IMG/VR virus record: IMGVR_UViG_3300030060_002561
Span: 1 to 64,000 of that record
DNA length: 64,000 nucleotides
Reading direction: 5' to 3' (one strand)
From: a virus
Below the pieces are notes generated by a model. That model was not told the origin of the DNA. It was given only the letters and a program-made list of their open reading frames with translations, and made no database searches. Below are positions 45,708-54,815 of this stretch, piece by piece (positions within the stretch are counted from its first letter, which is position 1; every line of letters starts with the position of its first letter). The translations under genes were made by a program, and so were the position numbers.

Positions 45708-48700
45708 TCACCTGAAATTCGCTTTGAGATAATAGACACTATCAGAAGGAACTCCATATTTCTTAGCAAGTGACTCCATAGAATCAAATTCATTGACAAT
45801 GTTCTCAATCTCTACTGCTGAGATGTCTACATTGTAAGACTTCACTAGCGTATCTTGTGCCTTGGCTATATGTCCGAAGTCATCTAGATTGGATGTTCCA
45901 TAGTAAATTGGCTTACCTAGCATCTTTCTTATCCCATCATGTGCGGCAAGAACCCTCATCTCTTCAATGCTCTTCGTAATGTTGAATCTCTCTCTGATTT
46001 CATTGAAGACCTGTAGTGCCTCTCTAAGTTCCGAGTCATCACTACCTCTTCCCTTTTCTCTCAAGTATCTACCCTTGTCACTACCAGTGCCACTCTTGGA
46101 ACCCTTGCCAGAACCTCCGGCATTTCTCCTAACATGGTTAACAAATGAGATGAAGGGTGCGGCGGCTTTCCTTGGATTCTCCTTGTGTCTATCCTTCCAT
46201 ACTCTTGCAGGGGTATTCCAGAGAAGTATGTCCTCATAGCCATCGACATTGTTTCTCTTTGCCATATGGAAGAAGTACGAACCTAACTCTTCTTTCATTC
46301 TCTCCCCTAATGTCGATTTAGGACTTTGACCGAATACTCTAATCATTACATCCTTTTGTAAGTCTACTATTATACTCTTGAAGCCTTTCGCGTTTTCTGC
46401 GAAACTTGGTTCGGATAGGGTCTTCAAGACATCAGCGAAATCAATGATGTCTTCTCTATCAACGAACGTTCCATCTTCCTTCTCCTTCGCCATGACTGCG
46501 AACAGTCCATCATCTACCATTCCCTTCGTCAATGCACCAAACACACCCCCACTTGTTTGCTCACTAATGAATGAACTGTCATCATCGAAAGGCATGTACA
46601 TTCCCTCAATGGGTATGACATAATAATCAATGACTGCATCTAGCAAGTCATCGAATTCTCTTCTCACGGTTTGTATGTCGTTGAGATAGGATTCGTCATT
46701 GCTTCTGGCTGGGAAGATGGAGTCTATTCCCATTGGGTCTGTAGTAATTGCTTGTTGACTGGTCTTCGTTCTAACGCTACTTGATGGCCCAGACCTTCTA
46801 TCTCCCTTCTCCACGAACGATGCCATGAGTTCCAAGAATTGGCTAATGTTCTTCTTGTTAGTTTCCAGTCTTCTAGGAGATACTGCTTCTATGATTCTGA
46901 ACAGAGCCTTGCCCTTTGATTCCCTGCTCTTTCCTAGTATTATTTCTTCTAGGGTAGCAGATAGTGGAAGGTAGTATATCTGTCTAGTATCTCCTTGTGT
47001 AGCGACCTTGGAAAGAGACTCTATCCAATCGGTAATCCTTTCATCGTAATCCAAGTCCAAACCGAAGATGTTGGTTTCCAATCCTATCTTGAGTTTGTTT
47101 AGTTCGCGCTCTAAGATGGCGGTGTTCTTGAACGCGCTACCATCCTTGGAGAATGCATATGCGAATAATGGGTCAACATCTTCTGCCAATGCGTCAAAGT
47201 CAAACTTTTCTTTGGCTTCTATCAACTCATCTATTTCTCTAACTGTTTCCCCTATACTCTCAAGGTATCTTGCTTTCTCAGACTGTCTTGCCAACCTGTA
47301 CTGTGCGCCCGCGTCTTCGATAGGTCTTTTGCCGTCAGTACCTATCTCGGTTCTTGCTGATGCAGAAGTAGTCTCATCTTCTCCTTGTCCTCTCTGAGTC
47401 ACAGTAGTTCTTGTTTCATCTCTCTCTACCGCACCTATTTCCAGAAGTCTCTCTCGTAGAGTCTCCATGTCCAACTCGGTCTTTGACCCTGTATCTACTA
47501 GATTCATCTCTCGTAGGAATGTATCGAAGAGAGTCCTCACCTTATCAGATGAATCTTTAGCGGCGGCTTGCATAGGTGATGCCTTGAATGGCAAGACGTA
47601 ATTCATACCATCATCATATGCAGATTCAAATTTAGCATCAAACTCAAGGTACTCATCTATCAGTTCACTCAGAGGCTCATTCAGATTCTCCCCTTCGCCA
47701 ATGAGGATATCCTTGTGCTTGAGGAAAGCCTTTCTCAAATCATCATACTTGGTTTGAAGATTCTTGAAGTCCTTGGTGGCTACTCCTTCCCAATACTTGT
47801 AAATCTCATCTCTGCTCTCAAGGTCTGCTAGGTTCAAGTCACCAATGAGATATTCACCAGATATACTTGCTCTGGTAATTTTGATATCTGCTTCCTCATC
47901 CTCTTCTATGAATTGTCTAATCTGATTTGTCAGGGGTTCCAACTGAGATGAAGTCTGGTCTTCCATAACTCGTAGATGTTGCCTTGCCTGTGTCTTGTCC
48001 TCTGGTCTGTATACAAAACCACTAGCATCCCTCTCACCTTGCATTACCTGCTTTCTTTCTGAAACGCTCATTGGTTTGCTAGAAACCAAATTGATGAACC
48101 TACCAAGAACTCTTGTGACTGCTTGTACATCTCCCTCAAATGAACTTGTCAAATCTCCTGCCTTCATTCCCTTTTCGCCAGATAACTGAGTAACTGCATA
48201 TCTCAGTTGTTCTTCAAAGAGGCTCTTACCAATATTCGTTCCACGTAAGGTAGTTTTCAAAAGTGGCCTAATCGCATCTTTGAAGTCATCGAACAAAAGT
48301 CCCTTTGATTGTATATCTCTCACAGTTTCTCCAATATGTGGCTGAACGGTGTAATCCCCATCAACAGAGAGAATCAGTTTGCTCTCATCCTTCTTCGTGG
48401 AAGTAAAGCCATTGCTATCATCTATAAGATATCTGTAAAGTAGGTCTTTTTCCCTCTTATATTCCCTTTTCTTATTCTCCATGAGAACATCTAGTTCACC
48501 GTCTATCTGTTCACCAATCTGGGCTTGGAATACTGAATCTAGATTGTCACCAGTCAACTCTTGTCCTTTTGGCAAATCTTGCTTGATGTTCCTAGGATTA
48601 TACTTGCTACCGCCTTCCAGATACTCCTTCCCTATCTGAGCGAGATAAAAATCCTCAATTTCATCCATTGAGGACTTCAACCACATAGCAAACTCTGATT

Positions 48701-48713
48701 CATCAACCGTCAT
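45708..48713 (-). CDS. Very large helical protein, possible internal virion protein (1001 aa)
   Basis: Start taken at the ATG at 48713, which shares an ATGA overlap with the upstream stop; an ATG at 48737 would overlap by 28 nt. The protein is Lys/Glu/Asp-rich, mostly helical, with many short hydrophobic helices and no transmembrane segment. A Ser/Gly-rich basic stretch (GGSGKGSKSGTGSDKGRYL) lies in the C-terminal half. An R-x-x-I-x-x-F-x-N-x-V pattern recurs. No family recognised. With the 634-residue gene upstream it looks like a pair of large virion proteins, perhaps injected with the DNA. Confidence 0.75.
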   Translation of the reverse strand: MTVDESEFAMWLKSSMDEIEDFYLAQIGKEYLEGGSKYNPRNIKQDLPKGQELTGDNLDSVFQAQIGEQIDGELDVLMENKKREYKREKDLLYRYLIDDSNGFTSTKKDESKLILSVDGDYTVQPHIGETVRDIQSKGLLFDDFKDAIRPLLKTTLRGTNIGKSLFEEQLRYAVTQLSGEKGMKAGDLTSSFEGDVQAVTRVLGRFINLVSSKPMSVSERKQVMQGERDASGFVYRPEDKTQARQHLRVMEDQTSSQLEPLTNQIRQFIEEDEEADIKITRASISGEYLIGDLNLADLESRDEIYKYWEGVATKDFKNLQTKYDDLRKAFLKHKDILIGEGENLNEPLSELIDEYLEFDAKFESAYDDGMNYVLPFKASPMQAAAKDSSDKVRTLFDTFLREMNLVDTGSKTELDMETLRERLLEIGAVERDETRTTVTQRGQGEDETTSASARTEIGTDGKRPIEDAGAQYRLARQSEKARYLESIGETVREIDELIEAKEKFDFDALAEDVDPLFAYAFSKDGSAFKNTAILERELNKLKIGLETNIFGLDLDYDERITDWIESLSKVATQGDTRQIYYLPLSATLEEIILGKSRESKGKALFRIIEAVSPRRLETNKKNISQFLELMASFVEKGDRRSGPSSSVRTKTSQQAITTDPMGIDSIFPARSNDESYLNDIQTVRREFDDLLDAVIDYYVIPIEGMYMPFDDDSSFISEQTSGGVFGALTKGMVDDGLFAVMAKEKEDGTFVDREDIIDFADVLKTLSEPSFAENAKGFKSIIVDLQKDVMIRVFGQSPKSTLGERMKEELGSYFFHMAKRNNVDGYEDILLWNTPARVWKDRHKENPRKAAAPFISFVNHVRRNAGGSGKGSKSGTGSDKGRYLREKGRGSDDSELREALQVFNEIRERFNITKSIEEMRVLAAHDGIRKMLGKPIYYGTSNLDDFGHIAKAQDTLVKSYNVDISAVEIENIVNEFDSMESLAKKYGVPSDSVYYLKANFR

Positions 48714-50614
48714 ACTGCCACCTGCGTCTTCAGCCAACTAGCCATGTTAAATTGTCCTTTTGTTGGATATTTTTGTGGATTTGCCAAAATTCTATTCATC
48801 TTTATGCGAAGCATTTCTAAAAATTTGCTTCTGATGGTCGAATACTTGCTACTTAATGCAGTCTCAAGTGCTTCCTTCTTCTCTTCCACTTCTTTCCTGT
48901 TCTGTTCGATGATTTCCGCATTGGTATCTTCATCATCACCTTCGTCTGCTACGAATTGCAAGAATCCAAAGTAATCCTTAGCGGCTTGCTCGACTTCCTT
49001 GCTTTGTAGGGTTGCCTTCTCCAAAGTAGATAGAACTACGATAATCTTACCAAGACTCAGACTCGTTGGGTCACTCTCCTTGATATTCCTCTTTATCTTC
49101 TTCCAGTACCTAGTTGGAACCGTGGTTGTTCCCTCAAAAGTTCTTGCGCCCCTTGAACCAGTCTTATCTAGTAAGTTCAATGCCTCTTGAGCCATTTTTT
49201 CTCTCTGAGACTCGACTGATTCAGAAAAAAGAGCAGAAATTGCGTCTTTGTCTTCTTCGATGGTGTTTGCTTCTGGATTTAGAACGTATCTTCCGCCCTC
49301 TCCGCTTTTTTCCATCTTTTTCAGTGCTTTTTGCATTGGAGAAAGGAACTCAAACACCTCATCTCTCGATTTACCTTCCAAAACATGTGAAAATTCAGAA
49401 TTTTTCAATTTTCGCAGGGAAGAACGGCTAATGGACTCGGTATCTATCTCACTTTCATCTAAAATCAGTGCTTCGTAGTCATTTTCTGGTATCGAGAACC
49501 TCTGAGACTCGACCATTGCTTTGAATTCATTCAAACGAGGCGTATTTTTACTCAATTGCTGTAAAAACTTCTTTTTATCGGTGATATTTTCTCCGAAGAG
49601 CCTTGCAAGAGCCGAAAGTCCCTCTCCTTCTGGGTTGTTCTCATATTCTCTCTTCAAATTGGCAAAAACATTGTTCTCTGCCCTACTTTTCCTACCGATA
49701 TTGTCAATATTACCTAGTTGCTCATTCTCTAGGATGTAAATCATACCCGGAGACAGGATTTTGTCTCTAATGAATATGTCATTGAAGAAATCATCCTTAC
49801 CTGCTAATGACAACCCCTTCCTAAATGGCAAAAACTCAGTTCTACCTGCAAATTTGGAACTTCTACCAGAAGAGCCTACCTTGTTGCCTACTTCCTCCAA
49901 GTATCGTACTGCGAACTGTCCTGTGATGTCACCAACCTGCTGACTCTCTGCTTGCATCGCTTCTGAGAAACCCGCTTTCTCAAACAGGGCAGTTATTTCC
50001 TCGTTCGCTAGTTCCTCTACCTTATCCAACAGTTCGTCATTCTTGTTCTCCCATGCTCTTAGGTCTTTCAAGAATCGGTGATACTTTTGTTGTCCAGTAT
50101 CTAGTTTCTCTTCAAGTGCTTGCTTCATTCTATCTACAAGAGGTTGAGTGTCTCCATTGACGAACTTCCTAGCAAGTTGGGATACCTCTGGAGATATCGT
50201 TCTACCACCACTAGTTAGACTCTTTATCGCATCCATCGCCTGTTTGTAGTTGGCTCTCCACTCATCATCCATCAGCATATCTTCATCGTTATACTCTAAG
50301 AATTCCTCATCGCTCATGTCGTTGAACTTGCTCATCTCTCCTACCAAGACTCTCTTTACAGAACGAAGGTCAAGCATCCTGTCCTTTATTGCTTGAATGA
50401 ATTGTGCATCATCTAGTAACTTGACATCACGCTTTTCCTTTGGGTCTTCTTGTGGCCCATATCTGAAAGACCTACGTTCAAGGCCACTAAGCACACTGAA
50501 GATTTTGGCTTTCGTGGAACTCTTTCTCCAACTGTTAACTGATTTGGCAGGGTCAACCTTCTTGGGGGTTTTCTCAGATTCTATATCTGCCCTAAGTAGG
50601 TCTTGCCATGACAT
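48710..50614 (-). CDS. Large helical protein with N-terminal W-motif (634 aa)
   Basis: Starts MSWQDLLRADIESEKTP, a clear version of the tag. The body is charged and helical with ENDYEALILDESEIDTESIS and a long helical segment near the end; the C-terminus is FNMASWLKTQVAV. It overlaps the next gene (ATGA) and abuts a small tag gene upstream. No family or motif recognised. Probably an internal head or ejection protein delivered by the tag. Confidence 0.75.
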   Translation of the reverse strand: MSWQDLLRADIESEKTPKKVDPAKSVNSWRKSSTKAKIFSVLSGLERRSFRYGPQEDPKEKRDVKLLDDAQFIQAIKDRMLDLRSVKRVLVGEMSKFNDMSDEEFLEYNDEDMLMDDEWRANYKQAMDAIKSLTSGGRTISPEVSQLARKFVNGDTQPLVDRMKQALEEKLDTGQQKYHRFLKDLRAWENKNDELLDKVEELANEEITALFEKAGFSEAMQAESQQVGDITGQFAVRYLEEVGNKVGSSGRSSKFAGRTEFLPFRKGLSLAGKDDFFNDIFIRDKILSPGMIYILENEQLGNIDNIGRKSRAENNVFANLKREYENNPEGEGLSALARLFGENITDKKKFLQQLSKNTPRLNEFKAMVESQRFSIPENDYEALILDESEIDTESISRSSLRKLKNSEFSHVLEGKSRDEVFEFLSPMQKALKKMEKSGEGGRYVLNPEANTIEEDKDAISALFSESVESQREKMAQEALNLLDKTGSRGARTFEGTTTVPTRYWKKIKRNIKESDPTSLSLGKIIVVLSTLEKATLQSKEVEQAAKDYFGFLQFVADEGDDEDTNAEIIEQNRKEVEEKKEALETALSSKYSTIRSKFLEMLRIKMNRILANPQKYPTKGQFNMASWLKTQVAV

Positions 50615-50616
50615 AT

Positions 50617-50913
50617 CTATTCCTGCCTTGACTTCTTATTCCTTTCTTTTATTCTAGCCAGAAGTTCCGCTTCATTCTCTTTGGTTCTCTTGGCGGCTTC
50701 TTCATCTTGACCTGTAGATGGCGTTGTAGATACTCTCTCCTGTGGTGTCTTAGACTCCCCCATGACATGTCTCACGTATTGTTGAATTTCATCCTCAGTT
50801 AACGGTTCTGGTCGCACAGCAATCCCTAATCTCTTTGCATCTTCCCTAAAGTTACCACTAGGTACGAAATCCTTTGGCAATTCTTTTTTCTTTATCACTT
50901 CTTTCCATTTCAT
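50617..50913 (-). CDS. Small protein with N-terminal W-motif
   Basis: 98 residues starting MKWKEVIKKKELPKDF, a version of the tag (W-K-E-V-I-K). The C-terminal half is a charged helix (ENEAELLARIKERNKKSRQE). Separated from the next gene by 2 nt. No family recognised. Confidence 0.65.
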   Translation of the reverse strand: MKWKEVIKKKELPKDFVPSGNFREDAKRLGIAVRPEPLTEDEIQQYVRHVMGESKTPQERVSTTPSTGQDEEAAKRTKENEAELLARIKERNKKSRQE

Positions 50914-50968
50914 CTGTATATCTCTCCTTGGTTATACCATGTCTCAAAATCTATCTTAGTTGTAAATA

Positions 50969-51325
50969 TCATTCTATGTACTCACCTTTGACTTTCTCAT
51001 ATACTCTACGAACCTCTTCCTCATTCTCATACTCACCGTTAGGATACATAGTTACGGGGTTAATAGCGTAATCTGCTACTTCTTCGTCTGACATCGTTCT
51101 CCACGTATCTTCTATCTCCTTGGCATCCTTAACAGGGTCCAATTTTTCCATATACTCTATGAATTCATAGAATTCCTTTGCCTCTTCTGCTCTACTACCG
51201 TCTTCAACAGGACTTTCATACCTTCTAGCAAACACATACAAGTCGTATATGAAAGCCTTGTATATCTCTCTGAGCATTTCATTTAGTGAAATTTCCTCCG
51301 CTTTCAGAATATCTTTCCAACTCAT
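50969..51325 (-). CDS. Small acidic protein with N-terminal W-motif
   Basis: 118 residues starting MSWKDILKAEEISLNEML, one of the best matches to the tag. The rest is acidic and helical, rich in Glu and Tyr (VYEKVKGEYIE at the end). It overlaps the zinc-finger gene upstream by 4 nt. Charge and size fit a small internal protein. No family recognised. Confidence 0.7.
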   Translation of the reverse strand: MSWKDILKAEEISLNEMLREIYKAFIYDLYVFARRYESPVEDGSRAEEAKEFYEFIEYMEKLDPVKDAKEIEDTWRTMSDEEVADYAINPVTMYPNGEYENEEEVRRVYEKVKGEYIE

Positions 51326-51978
51326 TGTAACTTATCCTCCATCTGCTTCCTCACATCCAACCATACATCTGGATGGTTCTGTGCTAGAACCTCCTTGATT
51401 ACTTGCATCTGGTGAACGATAACTGTGTCTTGCCTCTTGTGAACCAACTTGCCCTTGAACTCCATGAGGTACTTGAGGCTCTCACGAATCTCCTTTGCCA
51501 ACTTGGTTAGAGAGTCAATGTACTTCGGGTCAAGTGCATCCTGTGCGAACAACTCATCCACCTTGGCCTCAAGCCTGTTGATGTTGTTGCTTAGAGTATC
51601 TATCTCATTGACTTCCTTCTGTGCAATTAGGTTCGCCGCAGATTGTTGTACCAATGGTTGTAGGTGATGTGTCATGTGCCTGAACACTTGGTCGTCTGTG
51701 CAACCTAGGAAATCAGCAACCTCAGACGGTGATATTTCGCCAGAGTGAATTCTCGTTTCCAACTCAGAGCGACTCTCGGAAGTGCATAGTACACACTTTG
51801 GATTCGCAGACTTGGTGTATCCTGTCATGTGGTTCCTCTGGTGTTTGGCAGATGTCCCACTAGGCCAGTTCTCCAATCTATCTAACTCATCAGCAGTAAT
51901 TACCATGTCATCTAGGTCTGCCTCAAGTTGGTCACGATTCTCATGTTGGCAGAGTTGACATCGCTTTCTGGTAATCAT
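51322..51978 (-). CDS. Zinc-finger protein, candidate small terminase subunit
   Basis: 218 residues. Two tandem modules have identical spacing: C7-x2-C10-x35-H46-x3-H50 and C62-x2-C65-x35-H101-x3-H105. In both, the Cys pair begins a helix (ENRDQLEADLDD / ESRSELETRI) and the His pair ends one. These look like duplicated zinc DNA-binding domains. A coiled-coil follows (IDTLSNNINRLEAKVDELF). Such C-x2-C/H-x3-H helical modules occur in some phage small terminase and DNA-recognition proteins. It lies upstream of the TerL group. The role is inferred. Confidence 0.6.
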   Translation of the reverse strand: MITRKRCQLCQHENRDQLEADLDDMVITADELDRLENWPSGTSAKHQRNHMTGYTKSANPKCVLCTSESRSELETRIHSGEISPSEVADFLGCTDDQVFRHMTHHLQPLVQQSAANLIAQKEVNEIDTLSNNINRLEAKVDELFAQDALDPKYIDSLTKLAKEIRESLKYLMEFKGKLVHKRQDTVIVHQMQVIKEVLAQNHPDVWLDVRKQMEDKLQ

Positions 51979-51982
51979 GTAA

Positions 51983-53215
51983 TCACTCTGTCTTCAATGT
52001 ATTGAACCACTCACTCTTGTTCATGCTAGTTTCCATTTCGTCATCGGCTTCCTCTTCTGGGTCAACCGTGAATTCCTTTCCTCTTGTTCTGGGTTCTCCA
52101 GTCTCTGGGTCTGGTGGCCCTTGTGACATGTTAGGTGCAGGTGCGGGTGTCTGTGGAATCATTGGCATTCCTATTCCCATTGAAGCAGGGTCCATTCCAG
52201 ACATGTCCATTGGAGGTGGCGCACCCGGAGGTTCTGCTAGTGGTGGAACAGGCGGTTGCTTGTTCACTCGGTAGTGGTCGTTCTCTTGGTCTGGGTCTAC
52301 TCCTTTTCTCATTTCTTGTTCCTCCGTGTTAGATGGATTATATCTATCTCCGTACATTAATCGGCTAAACCAATTACTTGCGGCAGATGACTTTCTTCCT
52401 CTCTTTGTTGGCATGGGAAGTGCCTTACCTGTCTTTAGGTCGTTAATTCCTCCACTATACAGGTTCTCTATTTGATTCTCAATGGCTCTAATCTGACCAT
52501 CGCTTAAGCCTTCCAATTTGTCTGGGTTGCTTAGTGTAGCCTCTAATTCTTGAATCTGTGATATAACTTTCTCATCTTCAGCAGTTATGTTCATCTTATC
52601 CTTGTCTTTCTTAGAACCGTCTGGATTGATGTTTCTAGTTAGGAAACTCCTTGCTCTAGCATCCGTAGCATAATCTCCCATCTCTGATTGTATCCTAGAT
52701 TGTTTAGCCTGATTTTCTTCGCTGAGTTGTTGACCACTTGCTAATCTAGTCGCAGGGTCTGCTACTCTCTGTCCTATCGCACTAGCATATCTTGCCGCCT
52801 GTTCTCTCCCCGGTTTAGTAATCCTATCTGCCGCACCGCCAGTTACTGTGTTTACTGTCGAAGCAATATTACTAGGGCGCATAGCATCCATGGCACTCCC
52901 GATTGCTGGAATTACCTTGCCGGGTAAACTTGCGACATTTGATACTGTTTGCATGTTTGGTAGTGAAGGTTCACCTAGTAACCGAGAGGCTTGTTGTCCT
53001 ATCTTGGCCTTAGCACCTTCCATTAATTTACGTTTATTAGCCGCTTCAATCTCTTTCTGTCTTGCTAGTTCTACTTGTTTCTTTTGTTTCGCGGCCTCGG
53101 CTTTTGCTCTAGCCGCTTCTGTCTGGGCTTGTTGTTGTGCAAAGAACGCGAAGTTGTCATCTTGCATTTTACCTCGTTCCTCATCAGTTTGCTTTAACAC
53201 AGCCGTCCAACTCAT
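51983..53215 (-). CDS. Tagged protein with W-motif at both ends (410 aa)
   Basis: Starts MSWTAVLKQTDEERGK and ends KSEWFNTLKTE, so the tag appears at both termini. The first 80 residues are an Ala/Gln/Lys-rich coiled coil. A Gly/Ala/Ser region with hydrophobic helices follows, then a Pro/Met-rich disordered stretch (PPMDMSGMDPASMGIGMPM). It overlaps the 28-residue zinc microprotein by 4 nt (ATGA). A multi-domain internal structural protein is plausible; no family recognised. Confidence 0.7.
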   Translation of the reverse strand: MSWTAVLKQTDEERGKMQDDNFAFFAQQQAQTEAARAKAEAAKQKKQVELARQKEIEAANKRKLMEGAKAKIGQQASRLLGEPSLPNMQTVSNVASLPGKVIPAIGSAMDAMRPSNIASTVNTVTGGAADRITKPGREQAARYASAIGQRVADPATRLASGQQLSEENQAKQSRIQSEMGDYATDARARSFLTRNINPDGSKKDKDKMNITAEDEKVISQIQELEATLSNPDKLEGLSDGQIRAIENQIENLYSGGINDLKTGKALPMPTKRGRKSSAASNWFSRLMYGDRYNPSNTEEQEMRKGVDPDQENDHYRVNKQPPVPPLAEPPGAPPPMDMSGMDPASMGIGMPMIPQTPAPAPNMSQGPPDPETGEPRTRGKEFTVDPEEEADDEMETSMNKSEWFNTLKTE

Positions 53216-53298
53216 TTTCTACCACCGCCACCACAGTATGGACATACGGTGATTGCAAGATTCTCTCTTGATATCTTCATATCACAGCAAGTTAACAT
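53212..53298 (-). CDS. 28-residue double-cysteine zinc microprotein
   Basis: Short gene reading M-L-T-C-C-D-M-K...A-I-T-V-C-P-Y-C-G-G-G-G-R-K, with two Cys pairs (C4-C5 and C19-x2-C22) that could bind one zinc. It is overlapped with the preceding stop and shares ATGA with the next start, and has GGGAGGA about 9 nt before the ATG. The tight overlaps on both sides argue for real translation. Confidence 0.5.
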   Translation of the reverse strand: MLTCCDMKISRENLAITVCPYCGGGGRK

Positions 53299-54551
53299 TT
53301 GAGAATTTCCTCCCATGACTTCTTCATGTTCTTCTCCCCATCCTTCTTCTGCTTGTATTCCTCTGCTCTCTGTCGAGATGCTTGTTGCGCTCTCTCCTGC
53401 TTCAAGGATACGAACAGGTATAGCGTGTCTGCACCTGTACCTAGTTTCGGCAAGTCGTTATCTAGAACCAGATTCGCCTTCTTCATGAAATGGAACATCA
53501 GTCTGTTGACCTGCTTCCTAGCAGGGAATGATATCCAGATAAAATCTAATTCTATGTTCTCCCTCAGACCTGCTAGTTCTTGCGCTTCGTCACTCTCACC
53601 ATCTGTGGGTATGGGGTTTCTCTCAAACTCGCTTGCTACCTCAGACCAGTTCAAGGTTCCAGACCTGCGAACGTACTTGCTCTGTCTCTTCTGGGATTTG
53701 ATGTCGTCAATTATCTCGTTGGCTATGTCCTCTACGCCATCTAGTTTGACTGCTTTCTGCCAACTGCCCTTACCTGCCGTTGACTGAATCTTGATTCTGT
53801 TCTGCTTGGGTATTCCACCACCCGCACCTGTTGACTTGCCCCATGACTCCCTTAGTTCCTTGACAATTGTATACAGGCTTTCACTCTTGAATTCACCAGT
53901 ACCATCACCATACATGGCTTGCCACATAGGAGGCTTTGCTTGCCCTTTGGTGGGTTTGTACCAATCTTCTGGCGCGGCCTTTCCCCAATTTCTTCCCTCA
54001 AACTGGTCACCAAGAGCATCTGCCCTCGTATCTATCCTATCCACATACTCCGGGGTAACGTAGTGTCCGTAAACTGGCTCGGTGTCTATGGTAATTCCAG
54101 CATCATTGAAATCTGTGGGATTACTGAACATCACGTTCTGTGGATTGAGATTGCTTTCTGACCTATCTACCTCTTTCATCAATGCTTCCAGTTTCTTCAG
54201 CGCGGTAAGGTTCTGTCCGGGCAGACTCTTACCCGGTTTTGACAGTTTATCCAGAACATCGAGCATGGCACTACCGCTTCTCTCACCAGTACCTTGGGGG
54301 CCGCCTCCCTTCGTTCTACCTGTGATTCCATGAGCCTCTATTATCTTCAGGAGATTGTCTCCACTTGCTACGAATAACTTGTCACCGGAGAGACTCTTTG
54401 CGGCATTCTTCCACTTCTTCAACCGCTTGGCTAAATCGTTCAATCCGCCGGGTAGCGGAACCATCACTATTTGCCCGCTTGCATCAGTTATGGGGATTAA
54501 CTCAGCCTTCCTTATCTCGCCGTTTCCTGCGCTTCTTTTTCTTGTTCGCAA
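53292..54551 (-). CDS. Large tagged protein with C-terminal W-motif
   Basis: About 419 residues (start uncertain). The reading frame opens inside the previous gene; I use the TTG at 54551 (overlap about 50 nt), with an ATG at 54464 as alternative. It contains RKAELIPITDASGQIVMVPL, a Pro/Gly linker, and Lys/Gly-rich segments. The C-terminus is K-K-S-W-E-E-I-L-K-C, a clear C-terminal tag. No enzymatic motif is recognised. Similar in style to the other internal-protein candidates. Confidence 0.68.
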   Translation of the reverse strand: MRTRKRSAGNGEIRKAELIPITDASGQIVMVPLPGGLNDLAKRLKKWKNAAKSLSGDKLFVASGDNLLKIIEAHGITGRTKGGGPQGTGERSGSAMLDVLDKLSKPGKSLPGQNLTALKKLEALMKEVDRSESNLNPQNVMFSNPTDFNDAGITIDTEPVYGHYVTPEYVDRIDTRADALGDQFEGRNWGKAAPEDWYKPTKGQAKPPMWQAMYGDGTGEFKSESLYTIVKELRESWGKSTGAGGGIPKQNRIKIQSTAGKGSWQKAVKLDGVEDIANEIIDDIKSQKRQSKYVRRSGTLNWSEVASEFERNPIPTDGESDEAQELAGLRENIELDFIWISFPARKQVNRLMFHFMKKANLVLDNDLPKLGTGADTLYLFVSLKQERAQQASRQRAEEYKQKKDGEKNMKKSWEEILKC

Positions 54552-54684
54552 TTGAGTAGCCCCCCGTTTTATTGTTGAATAATGCACTTGTTCCAGAAGA
54601 GGTGCTTGTGACAGCACCCGCCATTCTGAGTATGTCAAACCATGCCTCGTTATTCATTCTTGTCTTTGAGGGTGCTTTTGACAT
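54502..54684 (-). CDS. Small basic protein with W-motif near N-terminus
   Basis: 60 residues from the ATG at 54684 (GGTGAT upstream). The tag NNEAWFDILRM sits at about residues 10-20. It ends with a very basic tail (NKKKKRRKRRDKEG). The basic tail and tag together suggest a DNA-associated internal protein. No family recognised. Confidence 0.62.
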   Translation of the reverse strand: MSKAPSKTRMNNEAWFDILRMAGAVTSTSSGTSALFNNKTGGYSIANKKKKRRKRRDKEG

Positions 54685-54815
54685 CTTATCACCTGTTAGT
54701 TGGTAGAGCAAACAAAGATTCTCAAAAATTGGGCCGTAATTTTTGTGCCACTAGCGAAATTTTACCTTCCTACCTTGCCCCATTCCCAAGATAAGGTTCA
54801 CCTTCTAGGTAGAAA

